Part shown: positions 22,154 to 35,514 of the stretch, one piece after another
How the letters are laid out: every line of letters starts with the position of its first letter
Position numbering within the stretch: the stretch's first letter is position 1
Origin: Brachypodium distachyon
Taxonomy: Eukaryota > Streptophyta > Magnoliopsida > Poales > Poaceae
Length of the DNA: 64,000 nt
Assembly (NCBI RefSeq): GCF_000005505.3
Contig: NC_016132.3
Location: 43,476,914-43,540,913, forward strand
Direction: 5' to 3'
Notes under the pieces: generated by a model
What the model was told of the DNA's origin: nothing
Databases searched by the model: none
The model's input: the letters and a program-made list of their open reading frames with translations, nothing else
Position numbers and translations under genes: made by a program

Positions 22154-23560
22154 CTAGCAGTGGACGCTGCGTGTTGGTCCGCCGCCTGCAGGTTTCCTCT
22201 TGCCGTTGAGGCGCCATATGACCTGCAGGTGCTCGTCGCTGGAGATGTGGAGGTGCAAGCGGAGGTTGGACAGCAGCTCCTCCTTTTCCCAGGTCAGCGA
22301 GCCGGTGGCGTGGAACGCTGCCATGACACTCACGTACGCGTCCAGCTCCAGATCATGGACGCGCTCGTAGTCTTGTTCCTCTTCTTGTTTCGTCACCGCC
22401 GCCGCTTGATCGTTTGCCGGGCGGTGGTGCATTCCCCCGCTGGCACGAGACTCCGTCCTGTCATCAGAATCGTGCTCCTGCAATTTCTTGCAGCTCGGCA
22501 GTGGCTGAATTGCGGCGTCTTGATCTTGGCAAGTCTCGCCGGTGGCGGAAACTGCGCCATCACCACCACAATTGTTGTTGCTTCCGCCGCCGCCGCTGCT
22601 GCTGCTGCAGCTGCTGCTGCCAGCTGAAGATGTATCAGACTTGCTGCTAGAATCATCGTCGCTGTCCTTATCTGTTCTGGCCACATGACGATCTAATTCA
22701 TTGTTGTCCCTCGCCTCCTGCTGCTTCTTGATCAGGTAATGGTTCGGGTGTACATCCATGACTTCTACGTTGTCATCGTATCTTGGTGCCAGTTCTTTAT
22801 TGGTCAAGGGCCTCTTGGTGTCGCCGTTGCCCTGAAATCTCTTGACATCTCTGACGATGTCCGAGTCCACCATGCAGTCGTTGCTCCGCTTCGTCTTGCC
22901 CAGCTTGAAGGCCTGCGCGGCGAACTTGCTGCCGTCATCGCCGTTGGCAACATTGACTTTCCTGGCAACATTGGCTTTGCTTTTGATGTTTTTACCGGCG
23001 ATGGGGCGCGACGGCACGGCCGCGATTTCCTTATCCTGTAGCGAAGAAGTAGAACCACGACAAGGCGTCGTCAGGCGGCCATTGCTGCAGACGTAGCAGA
23101 ATCCAAGAAGAGGATTCGCGTGTGGAGAAGAAGAAGGGGATGGGGAGGGAGTTCTAGTTACCTTGTGGTGCACGACCCAGACGTCATCTTCCCTGAGCAC
23201 CTGACGGACCCGGAGCGCCCCCCGGTCCGCCGTGAGGACCTTGGTGGAGCCGATGATCTTGACGTCAAACTGGCGGTCACCGCCGTGGCCGGCGCGCACG
23301 ACCTCGGCCCACTTCCAGAGGTCGCGGTCCGAGACCTCCACGATGTCGCCGGCCTCCAGGTCCTCTGGCAGATCGACATGCGGGGGGAAAGGCCGGACGA
23401 ACTTCCTCGATATGCGGCCGGAGTCGGGGCCGCCGTCGAACCACCGCATGATGTAGGAGTGGCCGTTGCCCCACTTCACCTCGCCGGCGCGCCACGCGCC
23501 CATTGGCGGCGCCGCCTCCGTCGTCCAAACCTCCACCTTGCTACCTTGCGTGATCCTCAT
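22154..23560 (-). CDS. Agenet (Tudor-like) and ENT domain protein
   Basis: The open frame is 468 codons from the ATG at 23560. Residues ~5-65 and ~68-133 form a tandem plant Agenet (Royal family) module (GSKVEVWTTE, GAWRAGEVKW, GDIVEVSDRDLWKWAEV). Residues ~404-453 form an ENT domain (LELDAYVSVMAAFHATGSLT then WEKEELLSNLR), the fold of EMSY-like proteins. A Ser/Gly/Asp-rich linker lies at ~300-335. Agenet-ENT proteins are nuclear and are thought to read chromatin marks. A probable 126-bp intron (23161 down to 23036) begins GTAACTAGAACT after HHK and ends CTACAG before DKEIAAV. It is a multiple of three and free of stops, so spliced (426 aa) and retained (468 aa) forms are both open. The 3' ends of this gene and Ran face each other. 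Confidence 0.85.
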   Translation of the reverse strand: MRITQGSKVEVWTTEAAPPMGAWRAGEVKWGNGHSYIMRWFDGGPDSGRISRKFVRPFPPHVDLPEDLEAGDIVEVSDRDLWKWAEVVRAGHGGDRQFDVKIIGSTKVLTADRGALRVRQVLREDDVWVVHHKVTRTPSPSPSSSPHANPLLGFCYVCSNGRLTTPCRGSTSSLQDKEIAAVPSRPIAGKNIKSKANVARKVNVANGDDGSKFAAQAFKLGKTKRSNDCMVDSDIVRDVKRFQGNGDTKRPLTNKELAPRYDDNVEVMDVHPNHYLIKKQQEARDNNELDRHVARTDKDSDDDSSSKSDTSSAGSSSCSSSSGGGGSNNNCGGDGAVSATGETCQDQDAAIQPLPSCKKLQEHDSDDRTESRASGGMHHRPANDQAAAVTKQEEEQDYERVHDLELDAYVSVMAAFHATGSLTWEKEELLSNLRLHLHISSDEHLQVIWRLNGKRKPAGGGPTRSVHC

Positions 23561-24596
23561 GCCGGCCCTGCTTTTCTTCGATCCCCTCCACCCACCTCCT
23601 CTACTTGTTCCTCAAGTTCTTGGGGGCTCCGCGATCACGAGAAATTTTCTGAGGCTTCCACGCACGGAACTCGCCGCGACATATATAACTCGGCGAGGCA
23701 CGAATCCGTATCAGATCAGACGCCGAGTTCTTGTGCGGTTCGATCCGCCGAGTTGAGACTTTCGAGCCGCGTATATGCAAAAGGGGGTTCTTCGATTCGG
23801 CGCCGACACGGACTCGAACACGAGCGACGGGATCGCGTTCGGATCGTAAACGAAATAGCACTTCAAGGTTAATCTAACCACGGATTATTCTGATCGCGAG
23901 AATTAATTTGACGGAAGAAGAAGGAGATTATTTGGAATCGGGAAGAAGAAGGAGACTATTTGGTGATTGCGAACAACAGGAGAGGAGCCGGCGGCGGGAG
24001 GGGTGAGCGGAGAAAGGGAAACTGACCTCGATTAGGGCGGCGGGATGGGGTTTGCGGAGGAGCAGAAGGGCGCGAGGGCCGGCGACGATTAGACGATTCC
24101 TGTTCGACTGGAGCCGTTCTACGGGCCGAATTGGATCCACCGATGGACGGCCAGATATTTACCAAACAGACACGTTTTGTTGAGGCGCAAGACTGCACAC
24201 AAGATATGATCTTTGCTGTCTATAGTCTCTACGGCCGCAACAATTTCAATATAAAATTCTAAAAACTAAAAATATATTCTCTTTAATAAATAGAATAGGA
24301 GATATATAACAGCTTTAATCAAGTTCAGTATTTTCAGAATTACTATATATTCTTTTTGCTTAAAAAGAACATAGTAAGTACTCCTTTTTTCCTTGTGTAT
24401 TTTTCACTAACAAGCGAACACAGAACAAATTAGTGGAGGGTTCAATTATTCCATTAGGTTCATTTGAACCGGATGGTTCAATTACTCCGCCACATTTGTT
24501 GTTTAGCAAATTAGTCGAATTAGTGTTTCACTTGCGCCTCTATAAATCTTTTGCCTCAAACCTATCTCTGGCGAGCTTTTCAGCGGAAGCGTATAG
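23561..24596. other. 5' flank of the Agenet-ENT gene
   Basis: On the minus strand, 23561 to about 24150 is GC-rich and likely holds the leader, perhaps with a leader intron. From 24200 to 24596 the DNA is AT-rich with no gene. It ends at the Tat LTR boundary. Confidence 0.4.
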
Positions 24597-26506
<1,910 letters not shown>

Positions 26507-26660
26507 TAATTCCGCCCTTTCCTGTTGCAATATCAATCTTCTTCCTCTTGCTTCATTTCGCCTCCTTGTCTTCTGCCTTCAACCCCTGCTTCCTCCTGCG
26601 CTCAGCTTCTCCCAGCTTCCTCTCCCTCGTTCTCGCTAGCACCACCGCTCACTTGCTGCC

Positions 26661-29600
26661 ATGGGCAAGAAAAAGGCTTCCGCTACCATCGCCGGCGCCG
26701 CCATCGACAGTAGGAAGGTATCCCGCGGCGCCTCCTCCTCCGTAGACAGGAAACAGAAGAAAACCGCCGACGCTGCTCCTGCCGTCGATAAGAGGACCGG
26801 GGAATGGGAGCGGTCCAGGATCTTGGCGCGCCATTTCTCGGTGATGAGGAAGCATGGGCTGATCCCGGGGGAAGCCTCCGGCAAGACCCGCGTCCCTGGC
26901 AACGAGGTAACCCCCCGCCCTAGGCCTGGAGAGCAGGTGATGTTTTACGACTTCGCCATTCGTGGTCTTTCTCTCCCGGTCCATTTCTTCTTCCATGGAT
27001 TGCTGCTGGCGTACGGGCTTCAGATGCATGATTTTACGCCCAATAGCTATCTGCACATTGCGTGTTTCATCATGCTATGTGAGTGCTATTTGGGCGTGAA
27101 ACCCCACTGGGGCCTGTGGAAGAAGCTGTTCATCGTCAAGCGCCAGGGAAAAGGCAACCGGATTTACAAAACCGGAGGTGCCAACATCCAGCTCCGTGGA
27201 GATGTGCGGTACTTCTCTCTTCACCAGATTGAGTCAGTGCAGCAGTGGAGACGCCGGTGGTTTTATCTTCAGGATGAACCAGCTGACGACAGGGAATTCA
27301 GTCTGCCCGAGTTCTCTGCATCAGCTCAGGTGAGGAAGTTGAAGTCCTGGGATCATGAGCTATCGGCCGAAGAAGATGCAGAGGCTACTACTCTGCTAAA
27401 GCAGGTAGTCGAGCTTCAACAGACTCCCGAGAAGGAGGTGAGTGCTTTGCAGTTTATTGCTCTTTTATGAAGAGGCGGATTCAGCCGATACAGGCTCGAG
27501 TCCATCCTATGTGGGAGTACTCGGGACCGACAGATTCCACTTGAATCTGCGCGCAAGAACTGTCGGACGAGGATCTTCTTACCCGGGTTAGAGTGGTCAC
27601 TCGAAAGGAGATTACCTTGGAAGAGCTGGAGTCGCCTATTCCACCCTACGGAACCGACCAATCGCGTGAAGAGGTGATTTTTATTTCTGTACTCGCCATT
27701 TATTACTCTGCAATCTCCAGATTAGTCTTATTGAAAGATATTATTGCAGGGCCATCAAGAGCTCATGAGCCAGCCTTCGCTTGATGAGGGAGTGCCAGTC
27801 GACGATGACGATCTGGCTGATTGTTCCAACTCTGACGCCCTTTACGAAGACGACGTGGATGAGGACTAGGACGATCATCAATCCCGAAAGCAGGGTCAGT
27901 CGAGTGAGGCAGAACAGTCGACTGGAGACTCTTATCAGCACGAGATGCTAGAGGAGATCATTCCTTCGAATGCCACAGCCGCATCGGACGAGCCGAAGCT
28001 CCATTCGCCATTCCCGTCGGCTCCCCTAACCAAGAAGGCCAAAGTTGCTGTGAAGCCGAAGGGACGTCTTCGCATCTTTGACGTTTCGTCGAGTAGCTCC
28101 TCCAGCTACGCTTTGTTAAGAAAACCATCGCTTTTGTCTGTTGGGGTTTCTCTCTTCTGGGTTGACGGGTAATCGAAATTCATAGTGATGGTGATGCCGC
28201 GGCCAAGAACTCTCGCGCTGTTTCTCCAGCTCGGAGTCCTTCAAAACCGAGTGCGTCCTTGGCTCTGTGCGAGGTGCAAGATTCTCTGCCCGCGAGACAC
28301 CACCGGCTCCAACGATCGCGTAGCCGTCGACTTCTGCGTCGCAGCTTCGTATTGGGTCGTTGGCGCTGCAAAGTCATGTAAGTATTCTCCCGATGGGAGT
28401 GCTGAGTGAAAGTTTTTTGCTAAGGGTTTTCACTCATGTTTCTGTCCATTGCAGCCTTTCGTCGAAAAGCTGGTGGATCTTGGCGACCGCTACTTGATTT
28501 TAGAGGAGGAGAACCGGCAGCTACGCCTGGAGCTAGACCAAGCGTAAGAGGCCGCTGTGCACGCCAATGGTATGAATCTGTGTTCTTTTAGCCAGATTTA
28601 ATCCTTCTCCATACTGTTTGCATGGACTGTTGCCTATTAACCATTTCTGCATTGGTAGGTTTGACTAAACAAGCCAACTGACTACGCGATGTGACGGTTA
28701 GCAATAGTCAAGAATGGCGGTCGAAGTATGAGCAACTAGTTGTCGGTTCCGCCAAGGAATTGGCGGCTGCTCATGCCGAGGTGGACGCAGCTGTCAAGCA
28801 GTCCAAATTGGAGGCGTGGGAGAGTCTTGCACTCGAGAGGAAGGAAATTGCCTCTCGAGACGAGAAATTGAAGTCGCAGCTTTCGGCTGCCGTCGACGCA
28901 CTCACCGGTGAGTTTGACCTTATCTTAGGAAGTGTCCTTTCCCCTTCGAATGCTTCGACTGACGCGATTTTTGCGCAGATTCCCTTGGCTCCTTGGCCGC
29001 CCTTCGTGGCAAACACCAAGAGACTGAGCTGAGCGGCGTGGTGGGCTTCGTCGGAGAACTTTGCGATCATGCGGGTGACATGCTCATGAAGGTGACTTCT
29101 TCTCTGAGGTCACTATTCACGAGGCGCCGTGTTCACTCGACGGCTTGCTGAGTTTCTTCGACGGAGAAGACCCACTCGAATATTTCACTCGAGCGTAGAC
29201 GCAAGCTGGTGCTGAAGCTGCCTTCATTCTCTCCCTCGCGCATGGACTGGACCAAGCGGCGCTGCAGAAGGTTGCTGATGGTGCCCCGACGACTCCGGAC
29301 AGGCAAGTTCTTGACTTGAAGTGCTACGCCAAGCGGGGGCGGAAATTGGCGAAGAAATTTACCGCCGTCATCGAGCAGCTGAATGCGGCGACTGTCCGGA
29401 CCGCGCATGAAGCCACGGATGAGGTTGGAGCTCATCCTTCGTCGTGATGTTTGTATTTACCTTTGCCTTGCTGTAATAGTTCGTAGTATTGACTCCATCA
29501 TGACTTTGTTTGGGATGAACCGGTACTATGGTGTCTTAATATACTGAGTTTGATTTTCTTGATGTGATACGTGTGTCCCTTGACCTTCTCTGAAGATAAA

Positions 29601-30474
29601 TTTTCTTCTCTGTCTTGTCTAGCGCTATAGAGCGATGATGACGAAATTCGCGAAACGCCGCTTGCCGAGGTCGTTCACGCGCGACCGCAACCGGTACTTG
29701 CTATTGCGGCGACTCCGGCGTCTTCCCCCGCATCCTTTCTGGACCCGATGATTTTGAGGGACCAATTGAAGACTCTTGAGCAAAAACTTTTGGTGGTCGT
29801 GGGTGAGGTGGTTGGGCAACAGATGAAAGACAAAGACGCCACTGACCGCGAAGAATTCCTGATGAAAGAGCTGTCGACGATGTGCGAAAAACTGGCGGGT
29901 AACAGAAATTTCTTCCTTCGTCTAGTCTGATTATTAATTTTGCGACTGTGGCTGTTAATGATTCTGGTGGTTCAGGTCTTCAGCTTGACCCCCAATCAGA
30001 GTCCGAGAGGGTGAACTCCCGACTGAGCAGGCTGAATACGTCGAACAGATCGTCCTTTTGGTATGATAGGGACAGGGGCCGAGATTTGGCGTTGATGCAA
30101 GATCGTGTTGACCAGATTGGGGGTTTTGCCGACTCCTGTCGATCGATGCTGGAGCACGTATACCAAGCCTTGTTTCCTCTGTGTCGACTGCCCGCTAGAC
30201 TCGAAGCTTTGATGCAAAAATTTCGTGGCGGCATGGGGGTACAAGATTTTGCCCAGAGTGTGATGATCAGGGGCGCTCAGCATGCTTTGTCGTTTGCCCT
30301 TGTGAAGCATCCCAGTCTAGATCTTGATCACATCCACGAGCTTCCTGTGGTGCCTGGGGAGACAATTGATATTCGTCCTCAGATGGATCAAACTTTGCAA
30401 CCGGCTCGATGGATTATCTTTCTTCGTGAGGAGGTGGAAAAAGCGCAGCTTGAGGCGAATCGGGTCGCAAATTA
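26661..30474 (+). CDS. Transposase_28-domain gene antisense in Tat element
   Basis: The ATG at 26661 opens a first exon to 27437 (donor GTGAGT). Its protein starts [12 protein letters not shown] and has a central block [20 protein letters not shown] then [22 protein letters not shown], matching the plant family called putative gypsy type transposon (Transposase_28). Further exons follow: a Glu/Lys/Ala-rich coiled-coil-like part at 28691-28905, an exon ending [17 protein letters not shown] at 29910, and a last exon from about 29983 to the stop at 30474 ([20 protein letters not shown]). Exon limits between 27438 and 29600 are uncertain and some frames are broken. Such genes occur as extra frames in Tat-lineage elements. 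Their function is unknown despite the family name. Confidence 0.65.
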
Positions 30475-30484
30475 ATCCGCACCG

Positions 30485-30985
30485 TAGGCATGTAGGAAAC
30501 ATGATATCGGATGCGTGATCAGCGCTCACGATGGGAGTAGCCCCCGAGTGCGTGTCCAACTACTTGTAGTTGGGAACGGACTCAAAAAAAATTCAATTTG
30601 TATATGGCCATTGTAATGGATCTGTTATATTGATGGTATATGATAAATCGATGTCCATGTGATGTATGTCTTATCCATATTTTCTGCTTGAGTTACCGTC
30701 GGGTGCGCGGATAGCGCTCCCGATGGGAGTAGCCCCCGAGTGCGTGGCTAACTGCGCGGAGTTAGGCACAGACTCGAACAGGCTTTGATGTAGGAAAATT
30801 TCGTCGGGTGCGCAGACAACGCTCCCGATGGAAGTAGCCCCCGAGTGCATGGCTAACTGCGTAGAGTTAGGCACGGACTCGAATATCTTCTGTTGTAGGC
30901 AAACTTAGTCAGGTGCGCGATCAGCGCTCCCGATGGGAGTAGCCCCTGAGTCCATGGCCGACTATTTATAGTCGGTCTTGGACTC
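30485..30985 (+). repeat. Tandem repeat block, ~105 bp units
   Basis: Four units share CGATGGGAGTAGCCCCCGAG followed by a short hairpin-like stretch (for example CTAACTGCG...AGTTAG or GACTATTTATAGTC) and GGACTCGAA. The shared AGCCCC motif falls at about 30539, 30730, 30836 and 30941, giving spacings of 191, 106 and 105 bp. Variable tandem repeats near the 3' end are a known feature of Tat/Ogre-type elements. Confidence 0.75.
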
Positions 30986-31034
30986 ATTGATTGACATATC
31001 TAGCTCAATCAACTGCTTCGTTGCTTTCGCCGAG

Positions 31035-31748
31035 ATGAGTCGTTACGATGAGATCGTGTACCTTCGCGATTGCGTGAGGGACGCTGAACTTCAGCTCTTG
31101 GCGCTCCGCGGGGAGGCTGCCGTGTGGAAGTCAAAGGCTCGTGCTGCTGCCACCCGAGAAGAGTTTCTTCTGAGAGAGCTTGTTTCGATAAGCTCTGATC
31201 TGCGCGGTAAGCACTGTTCGTAGTGATTGCTCGTTTTGTATAGTTTCTTGACTTTAACAGACTGTCTTGTACTTGCAGAAATTATCCCCGAGTCTCACGA
31301 GGAAGCTGAGCGCATTCGTCATCGCCTGAACACTCTTCAACGGGTGGGGCTGACGGTTCCTTCCTTCTGGTTCGACTCCGATAGGGGGTATGTATTGGCG
31401 CTTCTGTAGGATCGGGCTGCCCGGGCCAAAACTTGTTTGAGCTCATGCCGCCAGATTATGACTGACATTCATTGAGCGCTGTTTCCGAACATGCCGGTTC
31501 TTGACAATCTCCGGGGTTTGGTCCGTTTGTTCACGGATTCGGCTGTCATCAAGAGTTATATACATGAGCAGCTTGTAACTGGCGCCACTGTTGGCCTGGC
31601 CTTTGTTCGGCTTCGATATCCCGGCTTGGATCTGGGGGGATTGCACGTGGTGCCGTTTTTTGAAGATGGCGAGATTAACATGGCGTATTACTATGACGCC
31701 GTCGAGTGGCATGGTCGAGAGCTGGTCAACCTTGTTGAGATGATATAG
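31035..31748 (+). pseudogene. Second copy of the Transposase_28 gene 3' module
   Basis: Starts MSRYDEIVYLRDCVRDAELQ, then REEFLLRELVSISSDLRG and a GTAAGC donor at about 31207. The next exon from about 31280 reads EEAERIRHRLNTLQRVGLTV and FWFDSDRGYVLALL before a stop. Later frames resume with YPGLDLGGLHVVPFFEDGEI and end NLVEMI. This matches the arrangement of the upstream gene end (EEFLMKEL, intron, [28 protein letters not shown]). It is therefore a diverged duplicate of the same two exons, broken by two internal stops. Confidence 0.65.
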
Positions 31749-31749
31749 A

Positions 31750-32286
31750 CTTCTACTGCGTCATTGAGTTTTAGTACTTTTGGGGGGGAGCAGCCCCCGA
31801 GTCTTTTCTTGCAATTAGGTGTCGAGTAGCACGTGCTTCATCTCCTTTTGTTATGCTCTGCAACCCAAACTTTGTTAGTTAAATATCTGGAATATGTACC
31901 TTTATTAGTTGATCTTTCCTGACGGTGTTGAATATCTTGTGTCATGACGAAGTGCGACAGACTTTCGCCTGAGTCCTCGCTTGGACGAGGGATAATCGTG
32001 GTTTATGCAATGTATCTGTACAATGCTTGTATTGGCGGGTGTTTTGCGCAGCCCCCGAGTCCTGATTAACTTTCGGGTAAGTGCCACCCGCAGAGCTTTA
32101 ACTGCGGCGCTGGAGTTGCCCCACTCTAGCGATATTATATAGACACATCCCTCAGGTCTTTGGAGAGACGGAGGTGTTTATGAGGGAAAAACTAGACTTT
32201 ATTCAATGATATACTAACGAAGATAATATGACTAGATAGAAACTGAAGACGATGAAAAGATAAACTGAGTCTATTTGTACAGAAAT
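31750..32286. other. Tat element spacer
   Basis: No coding frame. It contains further AGCCCCCGAGTC motifs (near 31792 and 32050) like those in the tandem repeat block and LTR, so it belongs to the element spacer between pol and the antisense gene. Confidence 0.5.
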
Positions 32287-34591
32287 CTAAGCATAGAAAC
32301 ACTGTAACTGTGCGGCGTTCCACGGTGTGCCGAAATCGATGCTGGTTGCCGGATCTTTCAGGATGTAGGCACCGCCTGGGATTACTTTGGATATGATGTA
32401 AGGCCCCTCCCATGGTGATGAAAATTTGTGATGACTTTTCTGTTTCAGCCGAAGGACTAGATCGCCCTCAACGAATGAGCGACGGTGTAGTCGACGATCG
32501 TGATAGTTGCGGAGACTCTGTTGGTAAACCGATGACCGAGCGAGAGCGATGTCGCGTGCCTCATCTGCTGTGTCGAGTGCACTTTCCATACCTTCTGTTT
32601 AATCTGGTCCGGCATATGCTGCGACCCGAGGTGCATTATACCTCACCTCGGATGGCGGCACTGCTTTTTCCTCGTACACCATAAAGAAAGGGGTGGTCTG
32701 CGTGGAAGAATTTGGTGTAGTTCGAAGGCTCCAGAGTGTCGAGGGGAGTTCTTCGACCCACGCGCCAGCTGCTCTCCGCAAGGGTGTCACCAACCTTTTC
32801 CGCATGCCTTCAGTGAGCAAACCATTGGCATTTTCGACCTGGCCATTTGTCTGCGGGTGCGCGACTGCAGCGTAGTTGATTTGGATCCCCATCTGCCCGT
32901 AGAAGTCTTGAAAGTCGGCTGCTTTGTAGTTGCTTCCATTGTCTGTGATGATGCTGTGAGGAACACCAAAACGGAAAATGATGGATCTGAAGAATTGAAT
33001 AGCCGTTGTAGATGTGGCACTTGCAATTGGCATGGCTTCGATCCACTTTGAAATTTTGTCAACCGCGACTAGCAGAAAACGATGTCCTCCATGATGCGAC
33101 TTCCTCAACGGGCCTACCATATCGAGTCCCCATTGCGCAAAAGGCCAGGCGATCGGAATTGTCTTGAGTTCAGAAGCTGGGGCATGCGGTTTCGTGGCGA
33201 ACATCTGACATGCCTCGCACTTGCTGAAGATAGCCTGAGCGTCGAGTAGGGCCGTGGGCCAGTAGAATCCGCCTCTGAAGGCTTTGGCGGCGATTGTTTT
33301 GCTTCCGGCGTGGTGCCCGCACGTGCCCTGATGGATATCTAGGAGGATATCATGTCCTTCTTCTGGTGCAATACATCTCTGAAAAATGCCAGAGACACTG
33401 CGTTTGTACAACTCGCCGTTGATTATTGTGAAAGCTTTCGATCGCCGCATAATCCTTCTAGCTTCGGTTGTATCCTCTGGCAACTCCTGCCGGAGCATGT
33501 ATGCGAGTAGTGGCTTCATCCATGTTGGTTCAATTGCCATGACTTCGACTGCGCCGTCTTCTGCTTGCTCGACTGCGGGGCTGTCGGGTGGAACTGTTGA
33601 GTCGGTTAGAAACTCTGAGTTGGATGACTTTTTGACTGAGGCAGTCGTGCTCTTGTCTTTGATGGATCGTTGATGAATGATCTCCAGAAAAACTCCAGGC
33701 GGAACTGCTGCCCGTGTGGATCCCAGGTTAGCTAAATGATCAGCCTCTTCGTTACTGGCTCGGCTGACATGCACGAGCTCACAACCGTCAAAATTACCCT
33801 CCAATGTGTTGTACATATCACGGTAGGCGATCATGGTGTCCGATACTGCGTCACAGGTCTTCATTGTTTGTTGCACAACCAAGTTGGAGTCACCATAGAT
33901 CATTAGACGAGTAGCGCCACATGCTTTTGGCATCCGCATGCCATGCAACAAGGCCTCATACTCAGCTTCGTTATTGGAGCTGTTGCGGAAGTGCATCTGA
34001 AAAACATAGCGCATCTTGTCCCCTTTTGGCGAGATCAGTATTACTCCTGCCCCTGCGCCTTCTGCTCGTTTGGATCCATCGAAGTACATTGTCCAGGCAC
34101 TCGACAAATCGGGGGGCTTGGAGTCTGCATCTCGGTCCACTCGACGATGAAATCTGACAATACTTGCGACTTGATTACTTTCCGGCGCAAGTATGTGATA
34201 TTCCTGGGCAAAAGCTCGATTCCCCATTGGGCGACACGACCTGTTGCCTCTGGGTTATTGAGAATGTTGGCGAGTGGAGCCTCACTCAGCACGACGATAG
34301 GGTGTTGCTGAAAGTAGTGTTCCAGCTTCCGGGTCGTCATGAATACTCCATATGCCAGTTTCTGATAATGTGGATAACGTTGCTTCGTGAGAGATAACAC
34401 TTCACTAACATAGTATATTGGCCTCTGGACTGGCTGCGCGTTCCCTTCTTCTGCTCTTTCTACTACCAAGGGCGTGCTGACCACCTGATTTGTGGCGGCG
34501 AGGTATAGCAAGAGTGGCTCATGCTCGAGTGGGGCTACAAGGACTGGTGAAGTCGACAGCATGCATTTTAGATCGGCGAATGCGTTCTTGG
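32287..34591 (-). pseudogene. Tat gypsy pol: RT end, RNase H, integrase
   Basis: From the foreign LTR edge the frame reads FADLKCMLSTSPVLVAP (end of RT and first RNase H-like part). It is then shifted at a G6 run near 34110 and continues as an archaeal-type RNase H (TMYFDGSKRAEGAGAGVILI). The integrase zinc finger (HQGTCGHHAG...KCEACQMF) and core follow, with all three acidic residues present in GLDMVGPLR, IITDNGSNY and NGQVENANG. One in-frame TAA near 32597 interrupts the C-terminal part, which continues as MESALDTADEARDIALARSS and ends at 32287. Two RNase H-like regions in series are typical of the Tat lineage. It has one frameshift and one stop, otherwise well kept. Confidence 0.85.
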
Positions 34592-35488
34592 TGTCGCACC
34601 AGTGGCACCCGGGGTACCACCGCTGCTTGACGCGTGGGCCACCTCGCTTGCCTCCCCGAAGGACCGCACTCTGGGCAGCACTGCACGAGCTGCCCGGCAA
34701 GTCACCATCCCTGAAGGACTAGCGGGGCTGCGGGGATCGCCCTGGAGGGCAGCAAGAGAATTCCCGCCTGGGCGCTCCCCGGGGGCTCCTGGCCGGGAGG
34801 GGGGTTCCCGGGCGCAGGCGCCCGTTACAGGAGTGGGACCGAGCGGGCAGGACAGCGGCGTCACGTGGCTGCTCGACGGACTCTCTGTGTGCAGGGTTCG
34901 TCAGGACGAAGAGTGAAGCACACGCGAGCATTTAATGCATCGACAGAAAGGGGATTACTCGTCCAGTCAGCCTACAATGACTAGCCGGGTGTAATTTTTA
35001 GGCGCTTAGGCCCCTAGTTGCAGGGCTACTCTTTGTGCATGTAAGCCAGCACACCGAGGGGGAGCTAGACTAGCTCCCTACTCGCCATTTGTCACCCATG
35101 CATCGTGGCACCTGTGGTATCCCCTTCGGTATAAAAGGAGGACCCCCGCCAACGGTCAAGGGGTTCGGTTGGCTGGTTCGTTCGGATCCACACTAGCTCT
35201 AGCCAAGAATAGTAGGTAGCACTTAGCTAGAGAGAGAGAGCATTCGGGGACTCCCCTCGGCAACCTGTAAACCCTGGTTCACTGGCTAATAACAAACTCA
35301 AAAGCAGGATGTAGAGTTTTTACACCGCAGGGTGGCCCGAACCTGGGTAAAAACGTTCTCGTGTTCATTGTGCTCTTACGCTTTACATTGGCCTTGCCGG
35401 CGATCGCTAGAGCGATCCCCGTCGCCCACTGCTGAACCTAAAAGGGGGTGCTCGCGCATCCCCGGTGTCTGAGCCCCGTGCTACGACA
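34592..35488 (+). mobile_element. LTR of a second gypsy family, nested in Tat RT
   Basis: An 897-bp LTR from TGTCGCACCAG to GTGCTACGACA, with TGTCG/CGACA inverted tips. A TATAAAAGG box at 35130 and an R-U5 segment (GCAGGATGTAG, GAACCTGGGTAAA) give + orientation. It splits the Tat RT between 34591 and about 35515. About 20-25 bases between 35489 and 35515 are foreign to RT, including TGGTTTCGGGTGTC, which could be a primer-binding site, so this may be an LTR with a stub of internal sequence, not a clean solo LTR. No matching 5-bp target duplication was found. Confidence 0.75.
35130..35138 (+). promoter_or_regulatory. TATA box of the nested LTR
   Basis: TATAAAAGG preceded by CCCCTTCGG, about 540 bases into the LTR at the expected U3/R border. 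Confidence 0.6.
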
Positions 35489-35514
35489 GCTGGTTTCGGG
35501 TGTCAGTAAAATGG

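Noticed and set aside
22154..23560. Large + strand frame 23120-23872 over the Agenet gene start
   Set aside because: Antisense shadow of the coding exon; GC-rich and without a domain.
30485..30985. CRISPR array
   Set aside because: Units are whole repeats with diverged interiors in a plant retrotransposon; no short direct repeats with unique spacers.
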